Of a stretch of DNA of 9,259 bases, positions 1 to 6,271 are shown piece after piece. Positions within the stretch are counted from its first letter, which is position 1. Each line of letters begins with the position of its first letter. Made by a program: the position numbers and the translations under genes. The stretch spans positions 1-9,259 of the forward strand of contig DAHZDR010000529.1 of assembly GCA_027403435.1 (NCBI GenBank). Direction: 5' to 3'. The notes beneath the pieces are model-generated. The model ran no database searches, was not told the origin of the DNA, and worked only from the letters and a program-made list of their open reading frames with translations. The stretch comes from Deltaproteobacteria bacterium (lineage in GTDB: Bacteria; Desulfobacterota; Binatia; Binatales; Binataceae).

Positions 1-489
1 ATATCCATTTAGAGCGTTATAATGGATTCTGGAGCAAGTATGCGCAATTGACGCCAGCGAATTCCCGATCCGCCGGCGAAAAACGCGCCAAAGGACGGGC
101 GCCGCCGATAAACCACCCCGGCGAAACCGGGCGGCGGACCGCGCGCCATCCGGTTTCGCCAAATTTTCGTGTCGAAAGGCGCGGGTTCGCTGGCAATTAC
201 CGGACACGCTTTCCAACTGACATACGCAAGGCGTGGAGGGCGCTTTCGCGGACCGATGGCTAATCGAGGCGCGGGAGATCGCGGATGTTGTTACCTGAAG
301 CTTAGTGTCCTGACGCTATGTTTCCATTATCTGCGGTGCTATAAGAAGTAGCGAATCGAGGTCCGATGCCAAAGATGAGCCGTCATCCGGATCGCGCGTC
401 AGGGCGTGGAATAGAGGCGCCGGACAGGGGTTGGCGGCTGCGGCATCCGGGGTGGTCCCGTGGCGTTCAGGACCTTTGGGGAGAGGTTC
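1..489. other. Gene-free leader region upstream of the RRM gene
   Basis: No convincing gene is visible in this stretch. The open frames here have no recognisable motif, no ribosome binding site and low-complexity Arg/Pro/Gly-rich translations. At the left edge there is a perfect TATAAT at 18-23 overlapping a 7-bp inverted repeat (ATCCATT 3-9 / AATGGAT 21-27). Its -35 would lie at or beyond the window edge, so it cannot be judged. A better promoter candidate for the RRM gene is at 337-345. The rest is GC-rich and I see nothing further in it. Confidence 0.6.
337..345 (+). promoter_or_regulatory. Candidate extended -10 promoter for the RRM gene
   Basis: The sequence TGCTATAAG holds a 5/6 match to TATAAT (340-345) preceded directly by TGn, the extended -10 signature that can work without a good -35. 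No -35 hexamer is seen at 16-18 bp. Transcription would start near 352 and leave a leader of about 138 nt before the ATG at 490. The call rests on motif match and position only. Confidence 0.3.
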
Positions 490-777
490 ATGGGCCGTAG
501 ACTGTATGTTGGTAATCTCGCTTGGACGGTAACCGACCAGGATCTGCATGACGCTTTTTCCGAGGCCGGCAAGGTCGAGAACTCCCAGGTAATCATGGAT
601 CGCGCGACGAACCGCTCGCGCGGCTTCGGTTTCGTCGAAATGGCTAACGACGAAGAAGCCGATGCGGCCATCAAGAAGCTCAACGGCCGCGATATCAAGG
701 GACGCGCGATCAAGGTCAACGAGGCTCAGGCTCGTACCGGCGGGGGCGGTCAGCATGGCCCCGGCCGCGAGCGCTGA
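490..777 (+). CDS. Small RNA-binding protein with a single RRM domain
   Basis: The product has 95 residues and is a single-RRM protein of the glycine-rich/Rbp type found in several bacterial phyla, predicted to bind single-stranded RNA in the cytoplasm. The RNP2 motif LYVGNL is at residues 5-10 and RNP1 (RGFGFVEM) at 44-51, with the RNA-stacking aromatics Tyr6, Phe46 and Phe48 present. The fold fills residues 3-79 and is followed by a short Gly/Arg-rich tail (GGGGQHGPGRER). I chose the ATG at 490 because the purine-rich GGGGAGAGG (478-486) lies just before it and the RRM begins at once; an in-frame ATG at 460 would add ten unrelated residues. The gene stands alone, convergent with the large minus-strand operon. 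Relatives in cyanobacteria are often cold-induced, and the long leader is compatible with that, but nothing here proves it. The family call is firm; the RNA target is unknown. Confidence 0.93.
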   Translation: MGRRLYVGNLAWTVTDQDLHDAFSEAGKVENSQVIMDRATNRSRGFGFVEMANDEEADAAIKKLNGRDIKGRAIKVNEAQARTGGGGQHGPGRER

Positions 778-813
778 AGCCGCGGCTTCCCGACGACGCC
801 GTTAACGCGGCGC

Positions 814-843
814 CGACAAACCTGTCGTAGGCCCCGTCGGGGC
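814..843 (+). terminator. Two small tandem hairpins after the RRM gene
   Basis: Two short perfect stems follow the RRM stop codon: CGACA/TGTCG (814-818 / 823-827, loop AACC) and GCCCC/GGGGC (831-835 / 839-843, loop GTC). Neither has a T-run after it, so this is not a standard intrinsic terminator. They may help end or protect the RRM mRNA, which otherwise has no obvious terminator on this strand. Confidence 0.22.
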
Positions 844-966
844 GTCCCGGACACGTATGTGTATACGGGTGTGGAGCTTTGCGCCGATTCAGCAGACCAC
901 GCGCGAACGCCAAGCCATGCCTGAACCTTTACTCCGCCAGCCAAGCTTCAAGATTTCCATCGGAAC

Positions 967-1000
967 AAAAAAGGGCCGAACGAATTTCTCCGTTCGACCC
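967..1000 (-). terminator. Rho-independent terminator of the minus-strand operon
   Basis: Read on the minus strand, GGGTCGAACG pairs with CGTTCGGCCC (991-1000 with 973-982). This gives a 10-bp stem with one mismatch and an 8-nt loop, followed at once by TTTTTT (972-967). It is the only hairpin in the window with a proper U-tract. It lies about 185 nt past the stop codon of large subunit B and should end transcription of that operon before it reaches the RRM gene. Confidence 0.85.
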
Positions 1001-1046
1001 TCTACCAACCGGGGAAAGGGGGGGCAAACCCCGATCAGCAAACTTT

Positions 1047-1079
1047 ATTGTATGATGGTTTAGGTGAGTTGCAAGTCAC
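1047..1079 (-). promoter_or_regulatory. Possible minus-strand promoter overlapped by a palindrome
   Basis: On the minus strand, TTGCAA (4/6 to the -35 consensus) is followed after 16 bp by TACAAT (5/6 to the -10, plus-strand 1047-1052). The -35 sits at the centre of a 16-bp palindrome, GTGAGTTGCAAGTCAC on the plus strand (1064-1079), with one mismatched pair. That arrangement looks like a promoter under a dimeric repressor. A transcript from here would be about 75 nt and end at the 967-1000 terminator. Chance is a real alternative in this AT-rich spot. Confidence 0.25.
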
Positions 1080-1184
1080 TTTCTGGTGAAAAATAGCGAA
1101 ATCAAGCAAATTAATCGCTTTTCCCAATCACAACGCCACTCCAAGATCAGTCGAATATGCTAATTTGACCTTTCATGGCTCAAA

Positions 1185-3518
1185 TCACTTAGCCGCGGTC
1201 GCCTGCGCGTCGAACGTGGTCACGCGATTCTCGATTATCGCCTTGAGCAGGCGCGGCGCCGACATCGGCAGTTCAGCCATCCGCACGCCCACCGCCCGAT
1301 AAATTGCGCTCGCCACCGCCGCCATCGGCGGCACGATGCCGACTTCGCCAACTCCGCGCACTCCCAACGGATGGTTGGGATTAGGCACTTCGACCATAAT
1401 CGTCTCAATCATCGGCAGGTCGAGACAAGTCGGCATCCGGTAATCGAGCAGGCCAAAGTTTCGCAACGTACCCTTCTGATCGTAGAAATACTCCTCGTTC
1501 AAAGCCCATCCGACGCCCTGCGCGACCGCGCCCTGGAGCTGGCCTTCGACATAAGCGGGATGCAACGCGCGGCCGACATCCTGGGCGATCGTGCAGCGCA
1601 AAATCCGCACCTTCGCCGTGTCCGGATCGACCTCGACGTCAATGCATACCGTGGCGAACGCGTTGCCGACCGCCCCCACCGCGCCGGCGTTGACCGTCGC
1701 CCGGCCGACGACGGGACCACCGGTGCGCGCCAGACGTCCGGCGAGCTGGCGCAAGTTGAGCGACGGCGCACTGCCATCGACGGGCCGGAATACGCCCTGT
1801 TCGAAGACGACCTCATCCGGCTTTTTGTCCCATATTTTGGCCGCGCGCCCGATTAGCTGGTCACGGGCGTCTCTGGACGCTTCATAAACCGCCATCCCGG
1901 TTGCAAGCGCCGTGCGGCTGCCTCCGGTCACGTCGGTATGACCGATCGCGTCGGTGTCGGCGACCACCGGCCTTACCTCATCGACCGCAATCCCCAGCGT
2001 CTCCGCAACGATCATCGCCTGCGCCGCGCGCGTCCCGCCGATATCGACCGAGCCGGTGACGACGCTGACGCTGCCATCGCCATGGATATTCACGATGGCC
2101 GAGGATTGCAGCCCGCCGTTGAACCAGAAGCCGGAAGCGACGCCGCGGCCGCGAAACGGACCGTTCAGTGGAGTGCGATAGTGATCGCTATCGCGAATCG
2201 CCGCGAGCGTTTCGGCAAAACCAATCTTCTTGAAAGCGGGACCGGCGGGCTGCGGCGCGCCCTCATGGGCCGCGTTGCGCATCCGGAACTCGATTGGGTC
2301 GAGCCGGCACTTTTCGGCCAGTTCATCGAGCACGCATTCGCAGGCGAAAGCCGACGCGGGCGAGCCCGGCGCGCGATAAGCCGCAACCTTCGGCCGGTTC
2401 ACCACGACGTCATAGGAATCGATTCGCAGATTTTCGATAATATACGGCGCCAGCGTGCACATCGCGCCCGGCGCGAACGGCGATCCCGGGAATGCGCCCG
2501 CTTCGTACGCCAGCCAGACTTCGGCGGCGGTGATTTTACCGTCGCGCCTGGCGCCAATTTTAACCTTGGCCTTGATTCCCGAGGTCGGACCGGTCGCGCG
2601 CAACACTTCCGCCCGCGTCATGACCATCTTCACCGGCCGGCCGGACTTCTTCGCGAGCAGCGCCGCCACCGGTTCGAGGTAAACCGTGGTTTTGCCGCCG
2701 AAGCCGCCGCCAATTTCGGCCGGAACGACACGGATCTTACCCTCGGACATCGCGAGCACGCTCGCGGTCAAAGTGCGCACGTTGAAGGAGCCCTGCGTCG
2801 AGCAGTAGATCGTCAAATGTTCATCGGCGTCATAGACCGCCAATGCGTTCTGCGGCTCGATATAGCCCTGATGGACTGTCGCCGTGGTAAACTCCCGCTC
2901 GACGACGTAATCCGCCGCGCGAAAGCCGGCGTCCAGATCGCCCCGCTCGAACCGGATATGGCCGGGGACATTGCTGGCTCGGTCGGGCCCTTCAAGGGCG
3001 CCTGGGTCGGTGCGATGCGCCATCAGGCGCGTGCGCAGCTCTTCGAGCAGGACCGGCGCATCCGGCCGCATCGCCTCTTCCGCCGTCATCACCGGCGGCA
3101 GCGCCTCGTAATCGACTTCGATCAGTTCGAGGGCTTCTTCGGCGATATGCTTGCTGGTCGCGGCGCCCGCCGCCACGGCGTGACCGTCGTAAAGCGCCTT
3201 GTCCCGCGCCATCACGTTGAGCGACAGATAATGGGTGTTGACGATGAGTTCGCCCACCTGCGCCATCACGCCCTTAACTTCGGGAAAATCCGCACCGGTC
3301 ACGATCGCCTTGACGCCCGGCAGCCGCAGCGCCCGCGCGACGTCGATGGAGCGGATCCGCGCATGCGCATGCGGACTGCGCAGCACTTTGCCGTGCAACA
3401 TCCCGGGCAATGTGTAATCGGCGCCGTATTTCGCCCGGCCGGTCACTTTGTCAACGCCGTCGGGACGCACGGGACGCGTGCCGATAACCTTGAATTCAGG
3501 GGATTGATCAGACGCCAT
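1185..3518 (-). CDS. Xanthine dehydrogenase family molybdopterin-binding subunit (large subunit B)
   Basis: The product has 777 residues and is the catalytic subunit of a CoxSML/XDH-type molybdenum hydroxylase, which uses water to hydroxylate a carbon of its substrate at a Mo-pterin site. The aldehyde oxidase a/b hammerhead domain covers about residues 20-135 and the two molybdopterin-binding domains follow. Visible motifs are GGGFGGK (270-276), the active-site loop AYRAPG (380-385), DIGGTRAAQ (492-500, where many relatives have GQG) and GVGE with the catalytic-type Glu725. The start at 3518 is set by GAGGGAGGT (3526-3534) seven bases upstream; a longer frame to 3545 lacks such support. It is a paralogue of the subunit at 3974-6271, roughly two thirds identical by eye, with about ten extra residues near 160-175 and an AVGN insertion near the last third. 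It is the last gene before the terminator, behind the MoaD-like gene, with no FAD or Fe-S partner of its own. It lacks the AYXCSFR loop of true CO dehydrogenase; the substrate is unknown. Confidence 0.93.
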   Translation of the reverse strand: MASDQSPEFKVIGTRPVRPDGVDKVTGRAKYGADYTLPGMLHGKVLRSPHAHARIRSIDVARALRLPGVKAIVTGADFPEVKGVMAQVGELIVNTHYLSLNVMARDKALYDGHAVAAGAATSKHIAEEALELIEVDYEALPPVMTAEEAMRPDAPVLLEELRTRLMAHRTDPGALEGPDRASNVPGHIRFERGDLDAGFRAADYVVEREFTTATVHQGYIEPQNALAVYDADEHLTIYCSTQGSFNVRTLTASVLAMSEGKIRVVPAEIGGGFGGKTTVYLEPVAALLAKKSGRPVKMVMTRAEVLRATGPTSGIKAKVKIGARRDGKITAAEVWLAYEAGAFPGSPFAPGAMCTLAPYIIENLRIDSYDVVVNRPKVAAYRAPGSPASAFACECVLDELAEKCRLDPIEFRMRNAAHEGAPQPAGPAFKKIGFAETLAAIRDSDHYRTPLNGPFRGRGVASGFWFNGGLQSSAIVNIHGDGSVSVVTGSVDIGGTRAAQAMIVAETLGIAVDEVRPVVADTDAIGHTDVTGGSRTALATGMAVYEASRDARDQLIGRAAKIWDKKPDEVVFEQGVFRPVDGSAPSLNLRQLAGRLARTGGPVVGRATVNAGAVGAVGNAFATVCIDVEVDPDTAKVRILRCTIAQDVGRALHPAYVEGQLQGAVAQGVGWALNEEYFYDQKGTLRNFGLLDYRMPTCLDLPMIETIMVEVPNPNHPLGVRGVGEVGIVPPMAAVASAIYRAVGVRMAELPMSAPRLLKAIIENRVTTFDAQATAAK

Positions 3519-3525
3519 TAGCGGG

Positions 3526-3534
3526 ACCTCCCTC
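3526..3534 (-). promoter_or_regulatory. Strong ribosome binding site of large subunit B
   Basis: The minus strand reads GAGGGAGGT, seven bases before the ATG at 3518. It decides between this start and a longer in-frame open stretch to 3545, and suggests that the second large subunit is translated efficiently on its own. Confidence 0.75.
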
Positions 3535-3542
3535 GGCTCAAG

Positions 3543-3562
3543 CATAGCCGGCCATAGCCGGA
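3543..3562. repeat. Tandem 10-bp repeat upstream of large subunit B
   Basis: CATAGCCGGC and CATAGCCGGA lie head to tail (9 of 10 bases identical) in the 123-bp gap between the MoaD-like gene and large subunit B, just upstream of the latter's ribosome binding site. Two copies only; it could be a small slippage duplication or a protein-binding pair on one DNA face. Confidence 0.5.
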
Positions 3563-3641
3563 CAATCTTTCCGCAGTAATGTACCTACTAGCGCCGAACA
3601 GGCGGCCGCCGCCAGCGCGCCGCGCCGACGCTCGACCCGAA

Positions 3642-3905
3642 TCAACCGCCGCCGATCGCCGGAATGAAGAAGATTTCGCTGTTTTCGCGGACCGGTTCGA
3701 GCACGCCCGCCATGCCCATTTCGCCGTCGATCGAAACGGCCACCGAGGGTTTGAGCTCGTCGTCCTCGACCAGATGCTCGCGCAGGCCGGGAAATTGCCG
3801 TTCGAGGTCGGCGACCACCTGACCGAGATTACGGCCGCTGGCCGTCACCCGGTCCTGGCCGTTGGTCAGTTTGCGCAGCAGGGCGGGAATCACCACCGTC
3901 GCCAT
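3642..3905 (-). CDS. MoaD/ThiS-family ubiquitin-like sulfur carrier
   Basis: The product has 87 residues and shows the beta-grasp pattern of MoaD/ThiS proteins: MATVVIPALLRKLTNG at the N-terminus, a central helix (NLGQVVADLERQFPGLREHL) and a C-terminus ending IPAIGGG, whose last two glycines are the thiocarboxylation site of the family. MoaD supplies sulfur to molybdopterin synthase in the cytoplasm. The IPAxxGG ending also resembles the CysO/SAMP-like branch, which feeds other sulfur pathways, so the acceptor is not certain. The gene sits between two molybdopterin-dependent large subunits, which favours a role in their cofactor. The ATG at 3905 matches the usual family start. It lacks a clear Shine-Dalgarno sequence and has a GC hairpin (3915-3940) nine bases upstream. 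A TTG at 3953 would put that hairpin inside the coding region and add 16 unusual residues, so I reject it. No MoaE, MoeB or cysteine synthase partner is in the window. Confidence 0.85.
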   Translation of the reverse strand: MATVVIPALLRKLTNGQDRVTASGRNLGQVVADLERQFPGLREHLVEDDELKPSVAVSIDGEMGMAGVLEPVRENSEIFFIPAIGGG

Positions 3906-3914
3906 CAGCACGAA

Positions 3915-3940
3915 GGGCCGGACCCGCGTGAGTCCGGCCC
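3915..3940 (-). terminator. GC-rich hairpin between large subunit A and the MoaD-like gene
   Basis: GGGCCGGAC (3915-3923) and GTCCGGCCC (3932-3940) form a perfect 9-bp stem with an 8-nt loop. On the minus strand it is followed by TTCGT rather than a U-run, so it may be a weak or Rho-assisted terminator, or an mRNA-stabilising element. It starts 34 nt after the stop of large subunit A and ends nine bases before the MoaD-like ATG. It could therefore reduce transcription or ribosome access for the two downstream genes. Confidence 0.5.
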
Positions 3941-3944
3941 CCTC

Positions 3945-3964
3945 CAGCTTCAATCAGCTTCAAT
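3945..3964. repeat. Perfect tandem 10-bp repeat after large subunit A
   Basis: CAGCTTCAAT occurs twice head to tail (3945-3954 and 3955-3964) in the short gap between the stop of large subunit A and the hairpin at 3915-3940. Two exact copies are seen. No function is evident. Confidence 0.6.
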
Positions 3965-3973
3965 TTAACCGCA

Positions 3974-6271
3974 TCAGTCAGCCGCGGCGGCCTGCGTTTC
4001 GCCGGCCGCGCGCTTTTTCAGAATCGCCTTGAGCAAGCGCGACGGCGACATCGGCAGTTCCGTCATCCTGACGCCCACGGCATGATAGATGGCGTTCGCG
4101 ACCGCCGCCGGCGGCGGCACGATCGAGACCTCGCCAACGCCGCGGATACCCAGCGGATGGCCGGGCGTCGGCACTTCGACGATCAGCGTCTCGATCGGCG
4201 GCAGGTCGAGGCAGGTCGGCATCCGGTAGTCCAGCAGCCCGGTATTACGCAGGATGCCGCGGTCGTCGTAAAAATATTCCTCGTTGAGCGCCCAGCCGAT
4301 TCCCTGCGCGGTGCCGCCTTGCATCTGGCCCTCGACATAGGCGGGATGAATCGCCTTGCCGACGTCCTGGGCGATCGTCGCGCGCAGAATCTGCGTCTTG
4401 CCGGTGTCGGGATCGACTTCAACGTCAACGCAGATGGTGGCGAAAGCCGGTCCGACGGCGCGTGCGTTGATGGTGGCGCGGCCGACAATCGGACCGCCGG
4501 TGCGCGCGAGGCGCGGCGCAATTTGCTTGATCGACATCGGCTTGAGATCGCCACCCGGCTGCGCTGGGCTGAGCATGCCGTTCTCGAAGACGACTTCGTC
4601 GGGCTTTTTCTCCCAGAGCTTGGCCGCGCGCTCCTTGAGCTGGCGAATACAGTCCTGAGCCGCCTCGTACACCGCCCATCCGGTGGCGAAACAGGTGCGG
4701 CTGCCGCCGGTCACATCGGTATGGCCGATCGAGTCGGTGTCCGCGATCGTCGGGCGCACGTCGTTGACATCGACGCCGAGCACTTCCGCCGCGATCATCG
4801 CCTGCGCCGCGCGCGTGCCGCCAATATCGACCGATCCGATCACCAGGCTGACGGTGCCGTCGGTATGGATATTGATAGTCGCCGAGGATTGCAGACCAAC
4901 GTTGAACCAGAAGCCCGAAGCCACGCCGCGGCCGCGATTCGGACCGGTCAGCCTGGATTTGTAATGTTCGCCGTTCTTAATCGCCTCGATCGTTTCGATC
5001 AAGCCGATCCGCTTGAACGGCGGTCCCACGGTCTGCGGCGTGCCCTCATGCGAACCGTTGATCAGGCGGATATCGAGCGGATCGATTCCGCACTTCTCGG
5101 CCAGTTCGTCGAGCACCGTCTCCGACGCCATCGCGGCGTTGCTGGCGCCCGGCGCCCGATAGGCCGCCGTCTTGGGCCGATTGACGACGACATCATAAGC
5201 GTCAACGAGAATGTTCGGGATATTGTATGGCGCCAGGATGGTCATCGCGCCGGCGCCCACGGGAGAACCGGGAAAACCGCCCGCCTCGTACGCCAGCCAG
5301 CATTGCGCGGCGACGAGCTTGCCGTCTTTGGTCGCCCCCATCTTGCACCGGATCGTCGAACCCGAGGTCGGCCCGGTCGCGCGCAGCACCTCCGCGCGGG
5401 TCATCGTCATCTTCACCGGATGGCCGGTCTTCTGCGACAGCAGCACCGCGAGCGGCTCCAGATATACCGTGGTCTTGCCGCCAAAGCCGCCGCCGATTTC
5501 CGCCGGAACAACCTTTATCTTGCCTTCCGAAATTCCGAGCACCGCCGCGCTCAGCGACCGCACGACGAAGCTGCCCTGGGTCGAGCAATAGATCGTCGCA
5601 TGGCCATCGGCGTTGTAGATGCCGATCGCGTTGTGCGGCTCGATATAGCCCTGATGGACCATCGCGGTCTTGAATTCGCGTTCGACCACGTAGTCGGCCT
5701 GCTTGAAGCCCTCGGCCACGTCGCCGCGCTTGAACTGTAAATGGGCCGCGACGTTGGTTTCCTTGTCGGGGCCGTCTTCCTTGTTGCGCAGCGTCGGCAA
5801 CAGGATCGTCGCGCCCGGCTTCATCCCGTCCTCGACCGTCATCACCGGCGCCAGCGGCTCGTATTCGACTTCGATCAGCCGCAACGCCTCGTCGGCGATA
5901 TGCGAACTGGTGGCGGCGACGGCGGCGATCGCATGGCCGTCATAGAGCGCCTTGCCGCGCGCCAGAATATTCATCGAAAGATGATTCAGGTTGATCGCCT
6001 GTTCGCCCGCCGCTTCCATCTTGTCGGGCAATTTCGGCAAGTCGTCCGCAGTGACGATCGCCTTGACGCCCGGCAGCGCCAGCGCCTTGTCGATCTTGAT
6101 CGACTTGATATTGGCGTGCGCATGCGGGCTGCGCAGCACCTTGCCATGCAGCATCCCGGGAAAAGCGTAGTCGGCGCCGTACTTCGCCCGGCCGGTTACC
6201 TTGTCAACGCCGTCATGACGAATCGGACGAGTGCCGATAACCTTGAAACCGTTGGTGGTTGAAGCCGCCAT
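3974..6271 (-). CDS. Xanthine dehydrogenase family molybdopterin-binding subunit (large subunit A)
   Basis: The product has 765 residues and is the catalytic molybdopterin-binding subunit of a cytoplasmic CoxSML-type hydroxylase. The a/b hammerhead domain covers about residues 20-135, then the two Mo-cofactor domains follow. GGGFGGK is at 260-266, the active-site loop AYRAPG at 370-375, DIGGTRAAQ at 482-490 and GVGE at 711-714, where Glu714 corresponds to the base that activates the Mo-bound hydroxyl in this family. The loop differs from AYXCSFR of form I CO dehydrogenase, so CO is unlikely as substrate. The ATG at 6269-6271 touches the TAA of the Fe-S subunit gene (TAAATG), and its GGGAGAGG (6280-6287) lies inside that gene, so translation is probably coupled. 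It is the natural partner of the Fe-S and FAD subunits. The length is usual for the family. A close paralogue lies at 1185-3518. The family is certain; the substrate is unknown. Confidence 0.95.
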   Translation of the reverse strand: MAASTTNGFKVIGTRPIRHDGVDKVTGRAKYGADYAFPGMLHGKVLRSPHAHANIKSIKIDKALALPGVKAIVTADDLPKLPDKMEAAGEQAINLNHLSMNILARGKALYDGHAIAAVAATSSHIADEALRLIEVEYEPLAPVMTVEDGMKPGATILLPTLRNKEDGPDKETNVAAHLQFKRGDVAEGFKQADYVVEREFKTAMVHQGYIEPHNAIGIYNADGHATIYCSTQGSFVVRSLSAAVLGISEGKIKVVPAEIGGGFGGKTTVYLEPLAVLLSQKTGHPVKMTMTRAEVLRATGPTSGSTIRCKMGATKDGKLVAAQCWLAYEAGGFPGSPVGAGAMTILAPYNIPNILVDAYDVVVNRPKTAAYRAPGASNAAMASETVLDELAEKCGIDPLDIRLINGSHEGTPQTVGPPFKRIGLIETIEAIKNGEHYKSRLTGPNRGRGVASGFWFNVGLQSSATINIHTDGTVSLVIGSVDIGGTRAAQAMIAAEVLGVDVNDVRPTIADTDSIGHTDVTGGSRTCFATGWAVYEAAQDCIRQLKERAAKLWEKKPDEVVFENGMLSPAQPGGDLKPMSIKQIAPRLARTGGPIVGRATINARAVGPAFATICVDVEVDPDTGKTQILRATIAQDVGKAIHPAYVEGQMQGGTAQGIGWALNEEYFYDDRGILRNTGLLDYRMPTCLDLPPIETLIVEVPTPGHPLGIRGVGEVSIVPPPAAVANAIYHAVGVRMTELPMSPSRLLKAILKKRAAGETQAAAAD

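Larger units (their letters stand above)
778..1184. other. Convergent intergenic region between the RRM gene and the Mo-hydroxylase operon
   Basis: This gap of 407 bases lies between two converging genes. It holds small hairpins (814-843), a clear minus-strand terminator (967-1000), a seven-G run (1018-1024), an imperfect palindrome (1064-1079) and an AT-rich stretch from about 1040 to 1184 that contrasts with the GC-rich surroundings. No protein-coding gene is supported: an open frame at 857-1063 has no ribosome binding site and runs through the terminator. Confidence 0.6.

Noticed and set aside
1..27. TATAAT with overlapping inverted repeat at the left edge
   Set aside because: The -35 region falls at or outside the window and nothing obvious is expressed from it; it is too close to the edge to call as a feature.
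48..263. Possible small protein in the leader region
   Set aside because: No Shine-Dalgarno sequence, Arg/Pro-rich translation and no recognisable motif.
460..489. Earlier ATG for the RRM gene
   Set aside because: The extra ten residues are not part of the RRM fold, and the purine-rich site at 478-486 serves the ATG at 490.
998..1025. tRNA-like fragments GGTTGGTAGAG and GGTCGAACG on the minus strand
   Set aside because: They resemble D-arm and T-arm pieces, but the distance is too short, there is no anticodon arm or acceptor stem, and the second piece is part of the terminator stem.
857..1063. Open frame in the convergent intergenic region
   Set aside because: It runs through the terminator at 967-1000, lacks a ribosome binding site and has no motif.
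1938..3521. Long plus-strand open frame (527 codons) antisense to large subunit B
   Set aside because: It mirrors the codon pattern of the real minus-strand gene, has an Arg/His/Asp-rich low-complexity translation and no domain. A matching frame opposite subunit A (4082-5740) arises the same way from GC-rich codon use.
4082..5740. Long plus-strand open frame (552 codons) antisense to large subunit A
   Set aside because: Same artefact as above; the minus-strand protein has clear family motifs through the whole stretch.
1185..6271. Recent duplication or gene conversion between the large subunits
   Set aside because: Even the best-matching DNA blocks (for example around 3420-3470 and 6170-6220) differ at many third positions, so the copies diverged long ago and no long identical tract was seen.
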